This document shows positions 35,429 to 43,476 of a stretch of DNA of 64,000 bases, piece after piece. The stretch lies in contig NZ_JASBYU010000005.1 in NCBI RefSeq assembly GCF_029983815.1, positions 23,262-87,261 on the forward strand. Reading direction: 5' to 3'. Within the stretch, counting starts at the first letter, position 1. The number at the start of each line of letters is the position of its first letter. The translations under genes and the position numbers were made by a program. Origin of the DNA: Lagierella sp. GTDB taxonomy: Bacteria; Bacillota; Clostridia; Tissierellales; Peptoniphilaceae. Under the pieces are notes generated by a model, which was not told where the DNA came from, did no database searches, and saw only the letters and a list, made by a program, of their open reading frames with translations.

Positions 35429-35833
35429 ATGAAGAAGAAAATTATAATTATTATTGCAGCTTTAATCCTATTGCACATTGCCTCTAGATATATTACAGGA
35501 TATATTGTAGAGAAGAGGATTGATGATTTTATAGCTAAGCAGGGAATAAAGAAGGAAGAAATTTTAGAAGAATCCTTTGGATTTAGTCTAAATCTACTAT
35601 ATTTTGGCAAAGTAATCACTCTTAAAAACGAACCAGGAGTGGAGCTTCGATATGACTACAGCATTTATGACCCTCCGATAATTGTAATACCAAAGAAATA
35701 TGATGAGTACTACAATGGCGTATACTACAGTACTTATGATGGTAAACCACCAGAAGAAGGACAAAAATACGATGAGGGTACTTTAGGAAAAGATGGGAAT
35801 TTTTTAAGGGAATTTGAGACCATAAACAAATAA
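35429..35833 (+). CDS. Short membrane-anchored protein, DUF3139-like
   Basis: 134 residues: hydrophobic N-terminal segment (residues 3-18) and a short extracytoplasmic domain. The stretch ITLKNEPGVELRYDY resembles the conserved end of DUF3139 proteins of Firmicutes, whose function is unknown. AGAGGTG precedes ATG 35429. Monocistronic, with a terminator after it. Confidence 0.6.
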   Translation: MKKKIIIIIAALILLHIASRYITGYIVEKRIDDFIAKQGIKKEEILEESFGFSLNLLYFGKVITLKNEPGVELRYDYSIYDPPIIVIPKKYDEYYNGVYYSTYDGKPPEEGQKYDEGTLGKDGNFLREFETINK

Positions 35834-35839
35834 AAATAT

Positions 35840-35887
35840 AAGGGAACTCAGTAACTTTTTTAAGTTAAAGAGCTCCCTTTTCTTTTT
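35840..35887. terminator. Bidirectional terminator between DUF3139-like and wecB genes
   Basis: Outer stem AAGGGAACTC / GAGCTCCCTT (one mismatch) with an inner AACTT/AAGTT hairpin. T-rich runs follow on both strands, serving the convergent genes. Confidence 0.75.
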
Positions 35888-35897
35888 CAAATTTGCA

Positions 35898-36968
35898 TTA
35901 TTTGTCTATAACACTTTCATGTAAAACTTCAACTATCTTCTTTGCTGCATCGCCACTTCCATATATATTTTTCTCAAAATTTCTTGACGCATCTTTCATC
36001 ATATTATCGTAGATCTTATCGGGAGAGGACAGAATGTTTATCTTCTTGTCGGTTAGTTCTCTCCAAGAGGTGTCTTCCATAACGACGACAGCGCTTTTAC
36101 CTGCAAAGTAGGATTCCTTTTGAAACCCTCCACTATCCGTAAGGACTTTTTTGCAGTGCAGTGTAAGGCCCATAAGTTTAAGGTAGTCTATAGGGTCAAG
36201 AATTTTAATGTTTTCTAATAAGGCTTCTAGTCCAAAGCTTTTTACCCTTGCCCTAGTCCTAGGGTGTATTGGAAAGACTACAGGTATTTGTCTTGAAACC
36301 TTGGCAACCTGATTTAAGATTTCCTCTAAAGTTTCTTTTTTGTCTACGTTAAAGTCCCTATGTAGTGTCATTAAGATAAAATTATTTTCTTCTAGACCTA
36401 AATTGGACATAAGGCTGTCGTCAAATTTAGGTTTCATCTTTAGGAAGATATCATACATTACATCGCCGGTAAAATAGACGTTTTCAACGATGTTTTCCCT
36501 TTTTAAATTGTCCATACCGTATTGGCTAGGGACAAATAGATAATTTGAAATTCTATCCGTTAAAACCCTATTTATTTCTTCAGGCATGGTCTTTGGTTCT
36601 TGTCTAAGGCCCGCTTCCACATGACAAACTTTTATGCCCAGTTTTGATGCTGCAATTGCTCCGGCCAAGGTGGAGTTGGTGTCTCCATAGAGTACAAGAA
36701 AGTCTGGTTTTTCCTTTATTAAAATCTTCTCTATTTCAATAATCATAGTTCCAGTCATTTTACCATGGGTCATTCCATTTATTCCCAGGTTATAGTCTGG
36801 TTTTTTCATTTTGAGTACATCAAAGAATACGCTGGACATGTTTTCATCGAAGTGTTGTCCAGTATGAACAACGGTTTCTTCTATATCGTCGTATTTATTG
36901 ATTTCATGTTGCAAGATTGCCTCTTTTACAAACTGTGGCCTTGCACCAATGATGGATAATATCTTCAT
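35898..36968 (-). CDS. wecB: UDP-N-acetylglucosamine 2-epimerase (non-hydrolysing)
   Basis: 356-residue GT-B-fold enzyme that interconverts UDP-GlcNAc and UDP-ManNAc for surface polysaccharide or teichoic-acid linkage units. IIGARPQFVKEA at the N-terminus, HTGQHFD (near residue 37), HVEAGLR (near 115), LMTLHRD and LTDSGGFQKES (near 280) are the family's motifs. Follows a glycosyltransferase gene by one base, so the two form an operon. Confidence 0.95.
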   Translation of the reverse strand: MKILSIIGARPQFVKEAILQHEINKYDDIEETVVHTGQHFDENMSSVFFDVLKMKKPDYNLGINGMTHGKMTGTMIIEIEKILIKEKPDFLVLYGDTNSTLAGAIAASKLGIKVCHVEAGLRQEPKTMPEEINRVLTDRISNYLFVPSQYGMDNLKRENIVENVYFTGDVMYDIFLKMKPKFDDSLMSNLGLEENNFILMTLHRDFNVDKKETLEEILNQVAKVSRQIPVVFPIHPRTRARVKSFGLEALLENIKILDPIDYLKLMGLTLHCKKVLTDSGGFQKESYFAGKSAVVVMEDTSWRELTDKKINILSSPDKIYDNMMKDASRNFEKNIYGSGDAAKKIVEVLHESVIDK

Positions 36969-36969
36969 A

Positions 36970-38058
36970 TTATTTAGTCAAATCCTCCTTAACCTTTAAA
37001 GCTCTAGCCTTCCAGGTGTGTTTATGGATAATCTCCTGTGTGTTTTTTTTCTTTTCATCAATTTCTGACCTGTTTTCATATAGCCTATTAAGTAGTAACT
37101 TCAACTCATAGGAAGAGTAGGGCAGAGACCATCCAATATCATTTTTTTCTACAAAATCACCAACGGCGGTGTTTTCGACAGTTAAAATAGGTTTTGAATA
37201 TTTAATATATTCAAAAAGTTTAACAGGAACTGCAAAGTCCCGATATTCCACTGGTTTAACATATAGGACTCCAATATCAGCATCTTTTAGAAAAGGTTCA
37301 TAACCTTTAGGATCTTCATGAATAATTGTTATCCTATCATTTAAATAGGGACTGTAGCGTTCTTTCAAATTTTCCCACTCATCCTTTCTTGTACAAATAG
37401 TAAGATGGGTAAATTCAAGAAAGTTTATGGCCTTTAAGAACTCATCCAATTGATACAAATCTCCAAGGCCTCCCACGTAGAAGAACTTTAGTTTTGGTGA
37501 GTTTTCTTTTTTATATTCCACCTTTTCGTCTATTCCAGGCGGAAGTTCATCAAATAGTAAATTTTGATTTATAGGAATATACTTTTTCATCTTAAGGCTT
37601 GGAAGATAGATTAAATCAACTAGTTCTTCATATTTCCTTAAATCATATTTATAAAAAAACGTGGATACAAGTCTTTTAGACAAAGATACACTTTTCCTAT
37701 ACTCTTCAAATAGCCAGTATATATCTCGGTAAAAAAGTCCAATCTTTATCCCCTTAGATTTTAGAAATTTAAAAAAACCAAAGTCTAAAAAGGGATAGCT
37801 TGGCAAGTGATTTTTTTCTGTAAGTAATGTAGGCATAGTCGAACTTTCGCTATAGCAAAAGTCGTAAATTGTGCCTTGTTCAATTTTTTGTTTTATCTTT
37901 AAAATGGCTTCTTTTCTGGTCGATCCATAACCCATAACAACATCCACATTGTACCCAAGGTCTTTAAAACCTTGAAGGAGTTTCATAGGTCGAATGGAAG
38001 ATCCAGAAAGCCTACTTTCGTCCACAAAGTATGGAACATGGAAAATAATATTGTTCAT
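36970..38058 (-). CDS. Glycosyltransferase-like protein (GT-B fold)
   Basis: 362 residues from ATG 38058, behind GGAGA. Looks like a family 4-type GT-B enzyme: FFYVGGLGDLYQLDEFLKAI begins the nucleotide-binding domain (near residue 195), and the C-terminal VPVKLFEYIKYSKPIL matches the donor-sugar E-x7-E region. No signal peptide. Donor and acceptor cannot be told from sequence. Co-transcribed with wecB, so a role in cell-surface glycan assembly is likely. Confidence 0.8.
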   Translation of the reverse strand: MNNIIFHVPYFVDESRLSGSSIRPMKLLQGFKDLGYNVDVVMGYGSTRKEAILKIKQKIEQGTIYDFCYSESSTMPTLLTEKNHLPSYPFLDFGFFKFLKSKGIKIGLFYRDIYWLFEEYRKSVSLSKRLVSTFFYKYDLRKYEELVDLIYLPSLKMKKYIPINQNLLFDELPPGIDEKVEYKKENSPKLKFFYVGGLGDLYQLDEFLKAINFLEFTHLTICTRKDEWENLKERYSPYLNDRITIIHEDPKGYEPFLKDADIGVLYVKPVEYRDFAVPVKLFEYIKYSKPILTVENTAVGDFVEKNDIGWSLPYSSYELKLLLNRLYENRSEIDEKKKNTQEIIHKHTWKARALKVKEDLTK

Positions 38059-38076
38059 AATTCTCCTTTCCAAAAT

Positions 38077-38085
38077 ATTATAACA
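38077..38085 (-). promoter_or_regulatory. Extended -10 promoter of the glycosyltransferase-wecB operon
   Basis: TGTTATAAT on the - strand (TGn plus TATAAT), 19 bp before the start codon. No good -35 is seen. Confidence 0.5.
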
Positions 38086-38215
38086 TATTTTGAATTGATA
38101 GATTTGATATCTTAGGTTTATTAAGGAAGTTTAAAATATGGGATAATAGGCAAAGGAAGTCTATATTATTTTGAGAAGAAACGGTGGTTTAGGCCATCTC
38201 TTATTTTTGCACTAA

Positions 38216-38259
38216 AAAAACCGTTGAGGTGCTATGGTTCTTATACCTCAACGGTTTTT
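38216..38259. terminator. Bidirectional terminator, 15-bp stem
   Basis: AAAAACCGTTGAGGT / ACCTCAACGGTTTTT around a 14-nt loop. T-runs on both strands. Ends the ABC operon at 38269. The GTTGAGG/CCTCAAC stem recurs in the terminator at 61749. Confidence 0.9.
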
Positions 38260-38268
38260 GATTCTGGG

Positions 38269-39114
38269 CTAAAAGTCTGCTTTGTGGTTTAACATGTAGA
38301 TGGTAGTAAAGTAAAATATCAAACCGACTACTAAATATAGGATGGCGTTTGCTATATTAAAGGAAAGTAGGGTTACCTGTAATGGCGATTCTGCCAATGC
38401 CTCTACAGACCTATTCACCACCTGAATTCTACTATAGAACTCCAGTCTATAGGGTGCAAATATATTGATAAAGTAATTTCCTATTGCTAGAATTGAGGAC
38501 ATTACCAAGTAGACCAAAAACCAAAGTATTCCCGACTTGGAATTCTTAAATACCGATTTTGCAAAGGTGATTGAAAAATAAAGCATCATCAATGAAAAGA
38601 TGGACTGTAGAATTAACAGTATTCCCAGGATAATGATATGGCTGATGTTGACATCGGCGATATCTAAACCTGCTTTAAAGCCTTCAATAAATGCCTTATT
38701 TATATTTGGAAGGAGCAATTTTGAAAAGAAAAAGGCTCCTACAAGAATACTCGCATCGGTTATGATGGTCCAAAGTGTTATATTTATTAGCTTAGAGTTT
38801 AAAAAGTCCTTTCCATCTATTGGCAATGTAAATTTAAGTAGAGAACATTCTCTGTACAGGTCCCTCTTAAAATTTGTAACAACATAGAATATAAATGCAA
38901 TTACTATTCCCACTATGATTATTGTTGTCAAAAGTATTGTAATTGGAAATACTAGACCTGGATTGTCAATTTTACCTACTCCTGGACTTAAGTCATCTCC
39001 TGACAAGGTCTTTACTCCTACTAAAAATAGGAATGATGCAACTAGGCCTCCTAGGATAAGGTAAAGGAAATAAATGGCTGTCTTTTTAAATTCGTATTTT
39101 AATAATTTTCCCAT
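38269..39114 (-). CDS. ABC-2-type transporter permease
   Basis: 281 residues with six hydrophobic segments (for example YFLYLILGGLVASFLFLVGV near the N-terminus). Typical membrane partner of YtrB/EcsA-like ATPases. Overlaps the ATPase gene by 16 bp. Substrate unknown; YtrA-regulated transporters of this layout respond to cell-envelope stress in Bacillus. Confidence 0.82.
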   Translation of the reverse strand: MGKLLKYEFKKTAIYFLYLILGGLVASFLFLVGVKTLSGDDLSPGVGKIDNPGLVFPITILLTTIIIVGIVIAFIFYVVTNFKRDLYRECSLLKFTLPIDGKDFLNSKLINITLWTIITDASILVGAFFFSKLLLPNINKAFIEGFKAGLDIADVNISHIIILGILLILQSIFSLMMLYFSITFAKSVFKNSKSGILWFLVYLVMSSILAIGNYFINIFAPYRLEFYSRIQVVNRSVEALAESPLQVTLLSFNIANAILYLVVGLIFYFTTIYMLNHKADF

Positions 39115-39815
39115 TGTAATCCTCCAAAGACTTTTTTATACATTTCTTCTATAGAAGCGCCATGATTGGTTCTTATGTTCTCTGTTGTATCGAATAGAGA
39201 TATTTCTCCGTCTTTAATAAAGATAACATCTTCAAAGATATTTTCAATGTCCTTTACTAAATGGGTTGAAATTATCATGGTGCTATTAGGTGCAATATTG
39301 TCTATAATGGTGTTTAAAATTTCGTCTCTTGCCACAGGGTCAACTCCTGCAATTGGCTCGTCAAGGACATAGATTCTGGCTTTTCTCGCTAGAACCATAG
39401 CAAGATGTAATTTTTCTGACATTCCTTTGGAAAGTGAAATAATCTTCATGCTTGGATCTAGTCCTAGGTTTTTTAATAGACGATGTACTTTTTCTACATC
39501 AAAGTCGCTGTAGAAGTCATTATAGTAGGCTATACAGTCGGAAATTTTGTTAAAATAATATAATATGTCCTTGTCTGGAAGATAGGACACAAAGGACTTT
39601 GTAATCTTTCCAGGTTTAAAGTCGTCAAGCAAGATTTCTCCTGTGTAGGTCCTTATTAAACCGGTTATTATTTTTATCAATGTGGTCTTTCCTGACCCGT
39701 TGGGACCAAGAAGTCCTATTACTTTTCCTTGTTCCAAGGAAAGATTTATATTTTTTAAAGCGTAATTTTTTCCGTATTTTTTGCTTAGATCTCTAATTTC
39801 AATTAGGTTGCTCAT
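39099..39815 (-). CDS. ABC transporter ATPase (YtrB-like)
   Basis: 238 residues with Walker A GPNGSGKTT (near residue 36), signature LSKGMSEKLHLA, Walker B IYVLDEPIAGVD and the H-loop STHL. Middle gene of the regulator-ATPase-permease operon, overlapping both neighbours. Confidence 0.92.
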   Translation of the reverse strand: MSNLIEIRDLSKKYGKNYALKNINLSLEQGKVIGLLGPNGSGKTTLIKIITGLIRTYTGEILLDDFKPGKITKSFVSYLPDKDILYYFNKISDCIAYYNDFYSDFDVEKVHRLLKNLGLDPSMKIISLSKGMSEKLHLAMVLARKARIYVLDEPIAGVDPVARDEILNTIIDNIAPNSTMIISTHLVKDIENIFEDVIFIKDGEISLFDTTENIRTNHGASIEEMYKKVFGGLQWENY

Positions 39816-40170
39816 GTCTTTTCCACTCCTCTCTTAATAGTTGAAAGCATTCTTCTTCAGATAGACCTAGACTATTTATTTCCTTGTAAAAATTGGAAAT
39901 AATCTCCTTGCCCTTAGTGACCTTTAGGTTTTTTAATACTTTATCATCAGTGGTTACAAAGTTTCCAAGTCCTCTTTGAGAGTAGATTATACCTTCCTTG
40001 TTTAACTCTTGAAAGCTCCTTTGAACAGTATTAGGGTTTACTTTTAAATGAGAGGATACATCTCTTACTGAGGGAACTTTTTCATTTGATTGAAGTTCAC
40101 CTCGTATTATCTTGTACTTAAAATAATCCATTATCTGTAGATAGATGGGTTGATAGTCGTTGAAATTCAC
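39799..40170 (-). CDS. GntR-family regulator, YtrA subfamily
   Basis: 123 residues from GTG 40170 (GGAGGTG at 40176-40182); an upstream in-frame start at 40227 lies inside the -35. Short GntR protein: winged helix with VPSVRDVSSHLKVNPNTVQR (near residues 33-52) and a small C-terminal dimerisation helix, no ligand domain. Normally represses its own operon with the ABC genes. Confidence 0.9.
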   Translation of the reverse strand: MNFNDYQPIYLQIMDYFKYKIIRGELQSNEKVPSVRDVSSHLKVNPNTVQRSFQELNKEGIIYSQRGLGNFVTTDDKVLKNLKVTKGKEIISNFYKEINSLGLSEEECFQLLREEWKRHEQPN

Positions 40171-40198
40171 TATTACACCTCCATACTGTGTTAATTTA

Positions 40199-40227
40199 AT
40201 AATACAGCAATATAATTCCCTTGTCAA
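40199..40227 (-). promoter_or_regulatory. Promoter of the GntR-ABC operon
   Basis: Consensus TTGACA (40222-40227), 17-bp spacer and TATTAT (40199-40204) on the - strand. Confidence 0.8.
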
Positions 40228-40255
40228 TAGGATGGGGTTGGGGAAGAGGTGTTGA

Positions 40256-41635
40256 TCAATCTAAAGATTCCACATATAGATTATTCAAATCTTTATTAAA
40301 GTCTGTATAGACCTTTACTCCATTTTCAATTAGTCCCAGTAAGTAGGAAATGTCATCTTCTTTGATGATGTCGCCTTTTTTAAGGTAGATATTTCCTGGG
40401 GGATAGATTATGATATTTTCTTTTAAAGTCCTTCCTGCAGAATGCCTTAAGGACACGGTGTTTTCGTCGGAAATTTCTCCGGATTCAAAGTCGCTATCTG
40501 CTACTTCATAGTCCTTCATATTAAAGGATTTAATAGCTTCTGCTAAAGCTAAGAAGTCCTCTCTTTCATCCATAGGACTGGTGATTAATACCATAATATT
40601 TTTAGTAATCATCTCTATAAATATCCCTTTTTCTTCCAGATGCTTTCTTAGATAGATGGAAGGAAACTTTGTTTCTAGTATAACCCTAGAAAAATCCTGC
40701 TCAAGACCTTCTCTAAAACTAGGATAGGATATAAAGTATATGTCTTTTATGGACTTGTAAAAATCTTCTATATATCCCTTTAGTTCTTTCATTTTATCTC
40801 TTCCGCAAACTTCCATATAGGCTCTACTAAGTTCCAGTGCCATCATCAGGATATAGGATGGTGAGGAAGTCTGTAACTTTTCCATCATAGATAGTACACT
40901 TGCTATCTCCTTGTCATCCATATGGTGGTTAAAGTTTATTATCGATGTTTGGGTCAAGGAAGGAAGGGTCTTATGAAAGGAGTTTACTGAAAGACTTGCG
41001 CCTAATGTCATTGCATCTTTTGTTAAAGAGTAATGGTATTTTAAATGGGAGCCATGGGCTTCATCAACAAATAGATAGACCTTATTTTCCTTACAATATT
41101 CAGCTAGAACATCGATATTTTCTGATAGCCCAAAGTAATTTGGTCTAGAGAGAATAACCATTTTAATCTCCTTGTCCCCTTTGAGTTTTTCCACAAACCT
41201 TTCTTGTTTTATTGGTATTTCAAGGCCTGTTTCTGTCTTTTCGTGATCCAATATTACTGGAGTCAACTTATTAAGTTCTATGGCATTATAAACCGATTTG
41301 TGACAATTTCTTGCCATTAGCACCTTTTCTCCGGGGGTTGTCAAGCCCATAATCCCTGCTAAAATTCCAACGGTTGTACCATTTGTCAAGAAGAAGGATT
41401 TTTTGGAACCTCTTTCTTCTGCCAAGAGTTTTAAAGATTCTTCTATAATTCCATTGGTGTTATATAGATTGTCTGCACCGTTAACTTCGGTAAAATCTAT
41501 CTTTAGCATATTTTCCATTATTGGCTTGTAAAGTTCATAGGCCTTGCCCTTATGTCCAGGCATATGAAACCTAATTTTGTCTATTTCCTTTAGCTCCATT
41601 AGCCCTGTAAGAATAGGTGTATTAAGTTTAGTCAT
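40256..41635 (-). CDS. Orn/Lys/Arg-type PLP decarboxylase
   Basis: 459 residues from ATG 41635 (GGGG spaced 7 bp; ATG 41641 is alternative). Fold-type I PLP enzyme: FHMPGHKG (near residue 25), DEAHGSH and SFHKTLPSLTQ, which carries the PLP lysine. Belongs to the short YaaO/SpeA-like branch of arginine/lysine/ornithine decarboxylases; substrate not readable. Overlaps the SCIFF maturase gene by 8 bp, so the two are co-translated. Confidence 0.88.
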   Translation of the reverse strand: MTKLNTPILTGLMELKEIDKIRFHMPGHKGKAYELYKPIMENMLKIDFTEVNGADNLYNTNGIIEESLKLLAEERGSKKSFFLTNGTTVGILAGIMGLTTPGEKVLMARNCHKSVYNAIELNKLTPVILDHEKTETGLEIPIKQERFVEKLKGDKEIKMVILSRPNYFGLSENIDVLAEYCKENKVYLFVDEAHGSHLKYHYSLTKDAMTLGASLSVNSFHKTLPSLTQTSIINFNHHMDDKEIASVLSMMEKLQTSSPSYILMMALELSRAYMEVCGRDKMKELKGYIEDFYKSIKDIYFISYPSFREGLEQDFSRVILETKFPSIYLRKHLEEKGIFIEMITKNIMVLITSPMDEREDFLALAEAIKSFNMKDYEVADSDFESGEISDENTVSLRHSAGRTLKENIIIYPPGNIYLKKGDIIKEDDISYLLGLIENGVKVYTDFNKDLNNLYVESLD

Positions 41636-42998
41636 TAGCATTCCCCTTTAACATTTTTTCTACTTCTACATAAATAGCGCATTCTGTTCTCTTTTTTTGC
41701 ATTTCACAGCCTAACTCATAGGGCTTTTTAATATCTTTATTGAAGTTGTAGGCGTTGGCATGACAACCTCCAGAACAGTAGAACTTGTTCCAACATTCTT
41801 TACAGTCTTCCTTTTCGAAAACGTGGGCCGAACCGAAAGTCTCCTGTAAACTTTTGGGAAGGGTCAAGTTCTCATCTAAAATATTACCCATTTTAAAGTC
41901 CTCTTGTCCTACAAATTGATGACAAGGGTAGATGTCACCTTCTGGTGTAATTGCAAGGTATTCACAACCTGCGCCACATCCAGACACTCTCTTTATAATA
42001 CATGGGCCCTGACTAAGGTCTATCATAAAGTGAAAGAACTTAAAGTTTTCGCCATCTGTTTGAAGCTTTGCATAGGTTTTTGCATAGTCTTCATATTCCT
42101 TTAATATAGCTGGTAGGTCTTCTTCTGTAATTGCATAGGGGTTGTTGTCCGGGTCCACCACTGGTTCTATGGAGGATAGGTTGAAACCTAGATCTTTGAA
42201 AAGCTTTAAATCCTTTGAAAAGTCCAGGTTGTTCTTGGTAAATGTACCTCTAACATAATAGGACTTCTTTCCTCTTTTCGAGATAAGCTTTTGGTACTTT
42301 GGAACGATTAAATCATAGGACCCTTTGTCGTTTAGAGTTGGTCTCATCTCGTCATTAATCTCTTTACGGCCGTCAAGACTTAAAACTACATTGTGCATAT
42401 TTTCATTTATATAGTCGATAATTTCATCGTTTAACAAAACGCCGTTGGTGGTTATGGTAAATCTAAAATACTTACCCTTTTCCTTAGCGATTTCATTTCC
42501 GTAGGAAACGAGTTTTTTTACTAGGGGAAAGTCCATCAGTGGCTCTCCACCAAAAAAGTCAACTTCTAAGGCTTTTCTAGATCCGGAATTATCAACTAGG
42601 TATTTCAATGCTTTCTTACCAACTTCCTCTGTCATATAGGCCTTGTGACCGCCGAAGTCTCCCTGGGATGCAAAACAGTACTTGCATTTTAAGTTACAGT
42701 CGTGGACAACGTGTAGGCAAAGTGCTTTAAGAACTGGCTCTTTGTTTTTGATGGCGTCAAAGTCTATGTAGTCATCTGAGGAAAACAACAGACCTTGTCT
42801 TTCCATGTTCTCTATTTCATCATAGCAATCAGAAACGTCCTTTGCATCATACTGACTTAGGATTTCTATAATTTCTTCTTTTGTATTTTCTTTATAATAG
42901 TCTAAAATATCATAGGATATATCATCGAATAGGTGAACTGCACCTCCGTTTACATCCAGTACGATATTTCTTCCATGCATTTTATATTTATGAATCAT
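41628..42998 (-). CDS. scfB: SCIFF peptide maturase (radical SAM/SPASM)
   Basis: 456 residues. Forms thioether crosslinks from Cys sulfur to alpha carbons in the SCIFF peptide encoded at 43171. Radical SAM cluster motif CNLKCKYC (near residues 102-109). C-terminal SPASM Cys include CGAGCEY, PCHQF and CKECWNKFYCSGGC. N-terminal 80 residues form the peptide-recognition region. Length fits the family. Confidence 0.95.
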   Translation of the reverse strand: MIHKYKMHGRNIVLDVNGGAVHLFDDISYDILDYYKENTKEEIIEILSQYDAKDVSDCYDEIENMERQGLLFSSDDYIDFDAIKNKEPVLKALCLHVVHDCNLKCKYCFASQGDFGGHKAYMTEEVGKKALKYLVDNSGSRKALEVDFFGGEPLMDFPLVKKLVSYGNEIAKEKGKYFRFTITTNGVLLNDEIIDYINENMHNVVLSLDGRKEINDEMRPTLNDKGSYDLIVPKYQKLISKRGKKSYYVRGTFTKNNLDFSKDLKLFKDLGFNLSSIEPVVDPDNNPYAITEEDLPAILKEYEDYAKTYAKLQTDGENFKFFHFMIDLSQGPCIIKRVSGCGAGCEYLAITPEGDIYPCHQFVGQEDFKMGNILDENLTLPKSLQETFGSAHVFEKEDCKECWNKFYCSGGCHANAYNFNKDIKKPYELGCEMQKKRTECAIYVEVEKMLKGNAND

Positions 42999-43133
42999 TT
43001 TTACTCCTTATCTTTTTTGAAAAATTAAGTACATATTCTACAAAAATCCTACAATTGGCAAGTTGAGAAACTCAAAATGTTTTGTTAGTTGTAGGCGCTT
43101 TACTATAGTTTAGTCCTTAACGGGTTCTATTCA

Positions 43134-43163
43134 CAAAAAAGGGGCTGAACTTAATCAACCCCC
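43134..43163 (-). terminator. Terminator/attenuator between SCIFF and its maturase gene
   Basis: GGGGCTGA / TCAACCCC stem (one mismatch) with six T after it on the - strand. Probably lets the peptide mRNA exceed the enzyme mRNA. Confidence 0.75.
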
Positions 43164-43170
43164 TTAAAAA

Positions 43171-43320
43171 TTATCTATTTTCGTTTTCGCACTCTTGGTT
43201 ACCTACGGTGCAAGAAGTCTTGCAAGCAGATTGGCAGGATGTTTGACATTCTCCACATCCACCCTTACAAGCAGATTTCTTTAAAGAATTGCCTGAAATT
43301 GTAATTATATGTTTTTTCAT
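43171..43320 (-). CDS. scfA: SCIFF ranthipeptide precursor
   Basis: 49 residues from ATG 43320 behind GAGGAGGTA. The core CGECQTSCQSACKTSCTVGN is the near-invariant SCIFF sequence; Cys occur at 18, 22, 25, 29, 33, 37 and 44. Conserved through Clostridia and, from recent work on ranthipeptides, linked to quorum-type signalling. Located 172 bp ahead of its maturase. Confidence 0.97.
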   Translation of the reverse strand: MKKHIITISGNSLKKSACKGGCGECQTSCQSACKTSCTVGNQECENENR

Positions 43321-43438
43321 AGTATGTACCTCCTCGTGTCTTTAATTATAACATATTAGTACGGTTGTAAAAAGGGGGATGTTGAGATTTGCTCCTTTTA
43401 AGTTAAAATTTATTTTTATAGAATAAAATACAAATCTT

Positions 43439-43471
43439 AAAACCCTGGAATCTTATTACGACCAGGGTTTT
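43439..43471 (-). terminator. Terminator after the peptide-binding lipoprotein gene
   Basis: AAAACCCTGG / CCAGGGTTTT, 13-nt loop; T-rich on the - strand. Gap 43321-43438 holds the SCIFF ribosome site and otherwise nothing recognisable. Confidence 0.8.
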
Positions 43472-43476
43472 AAGGT

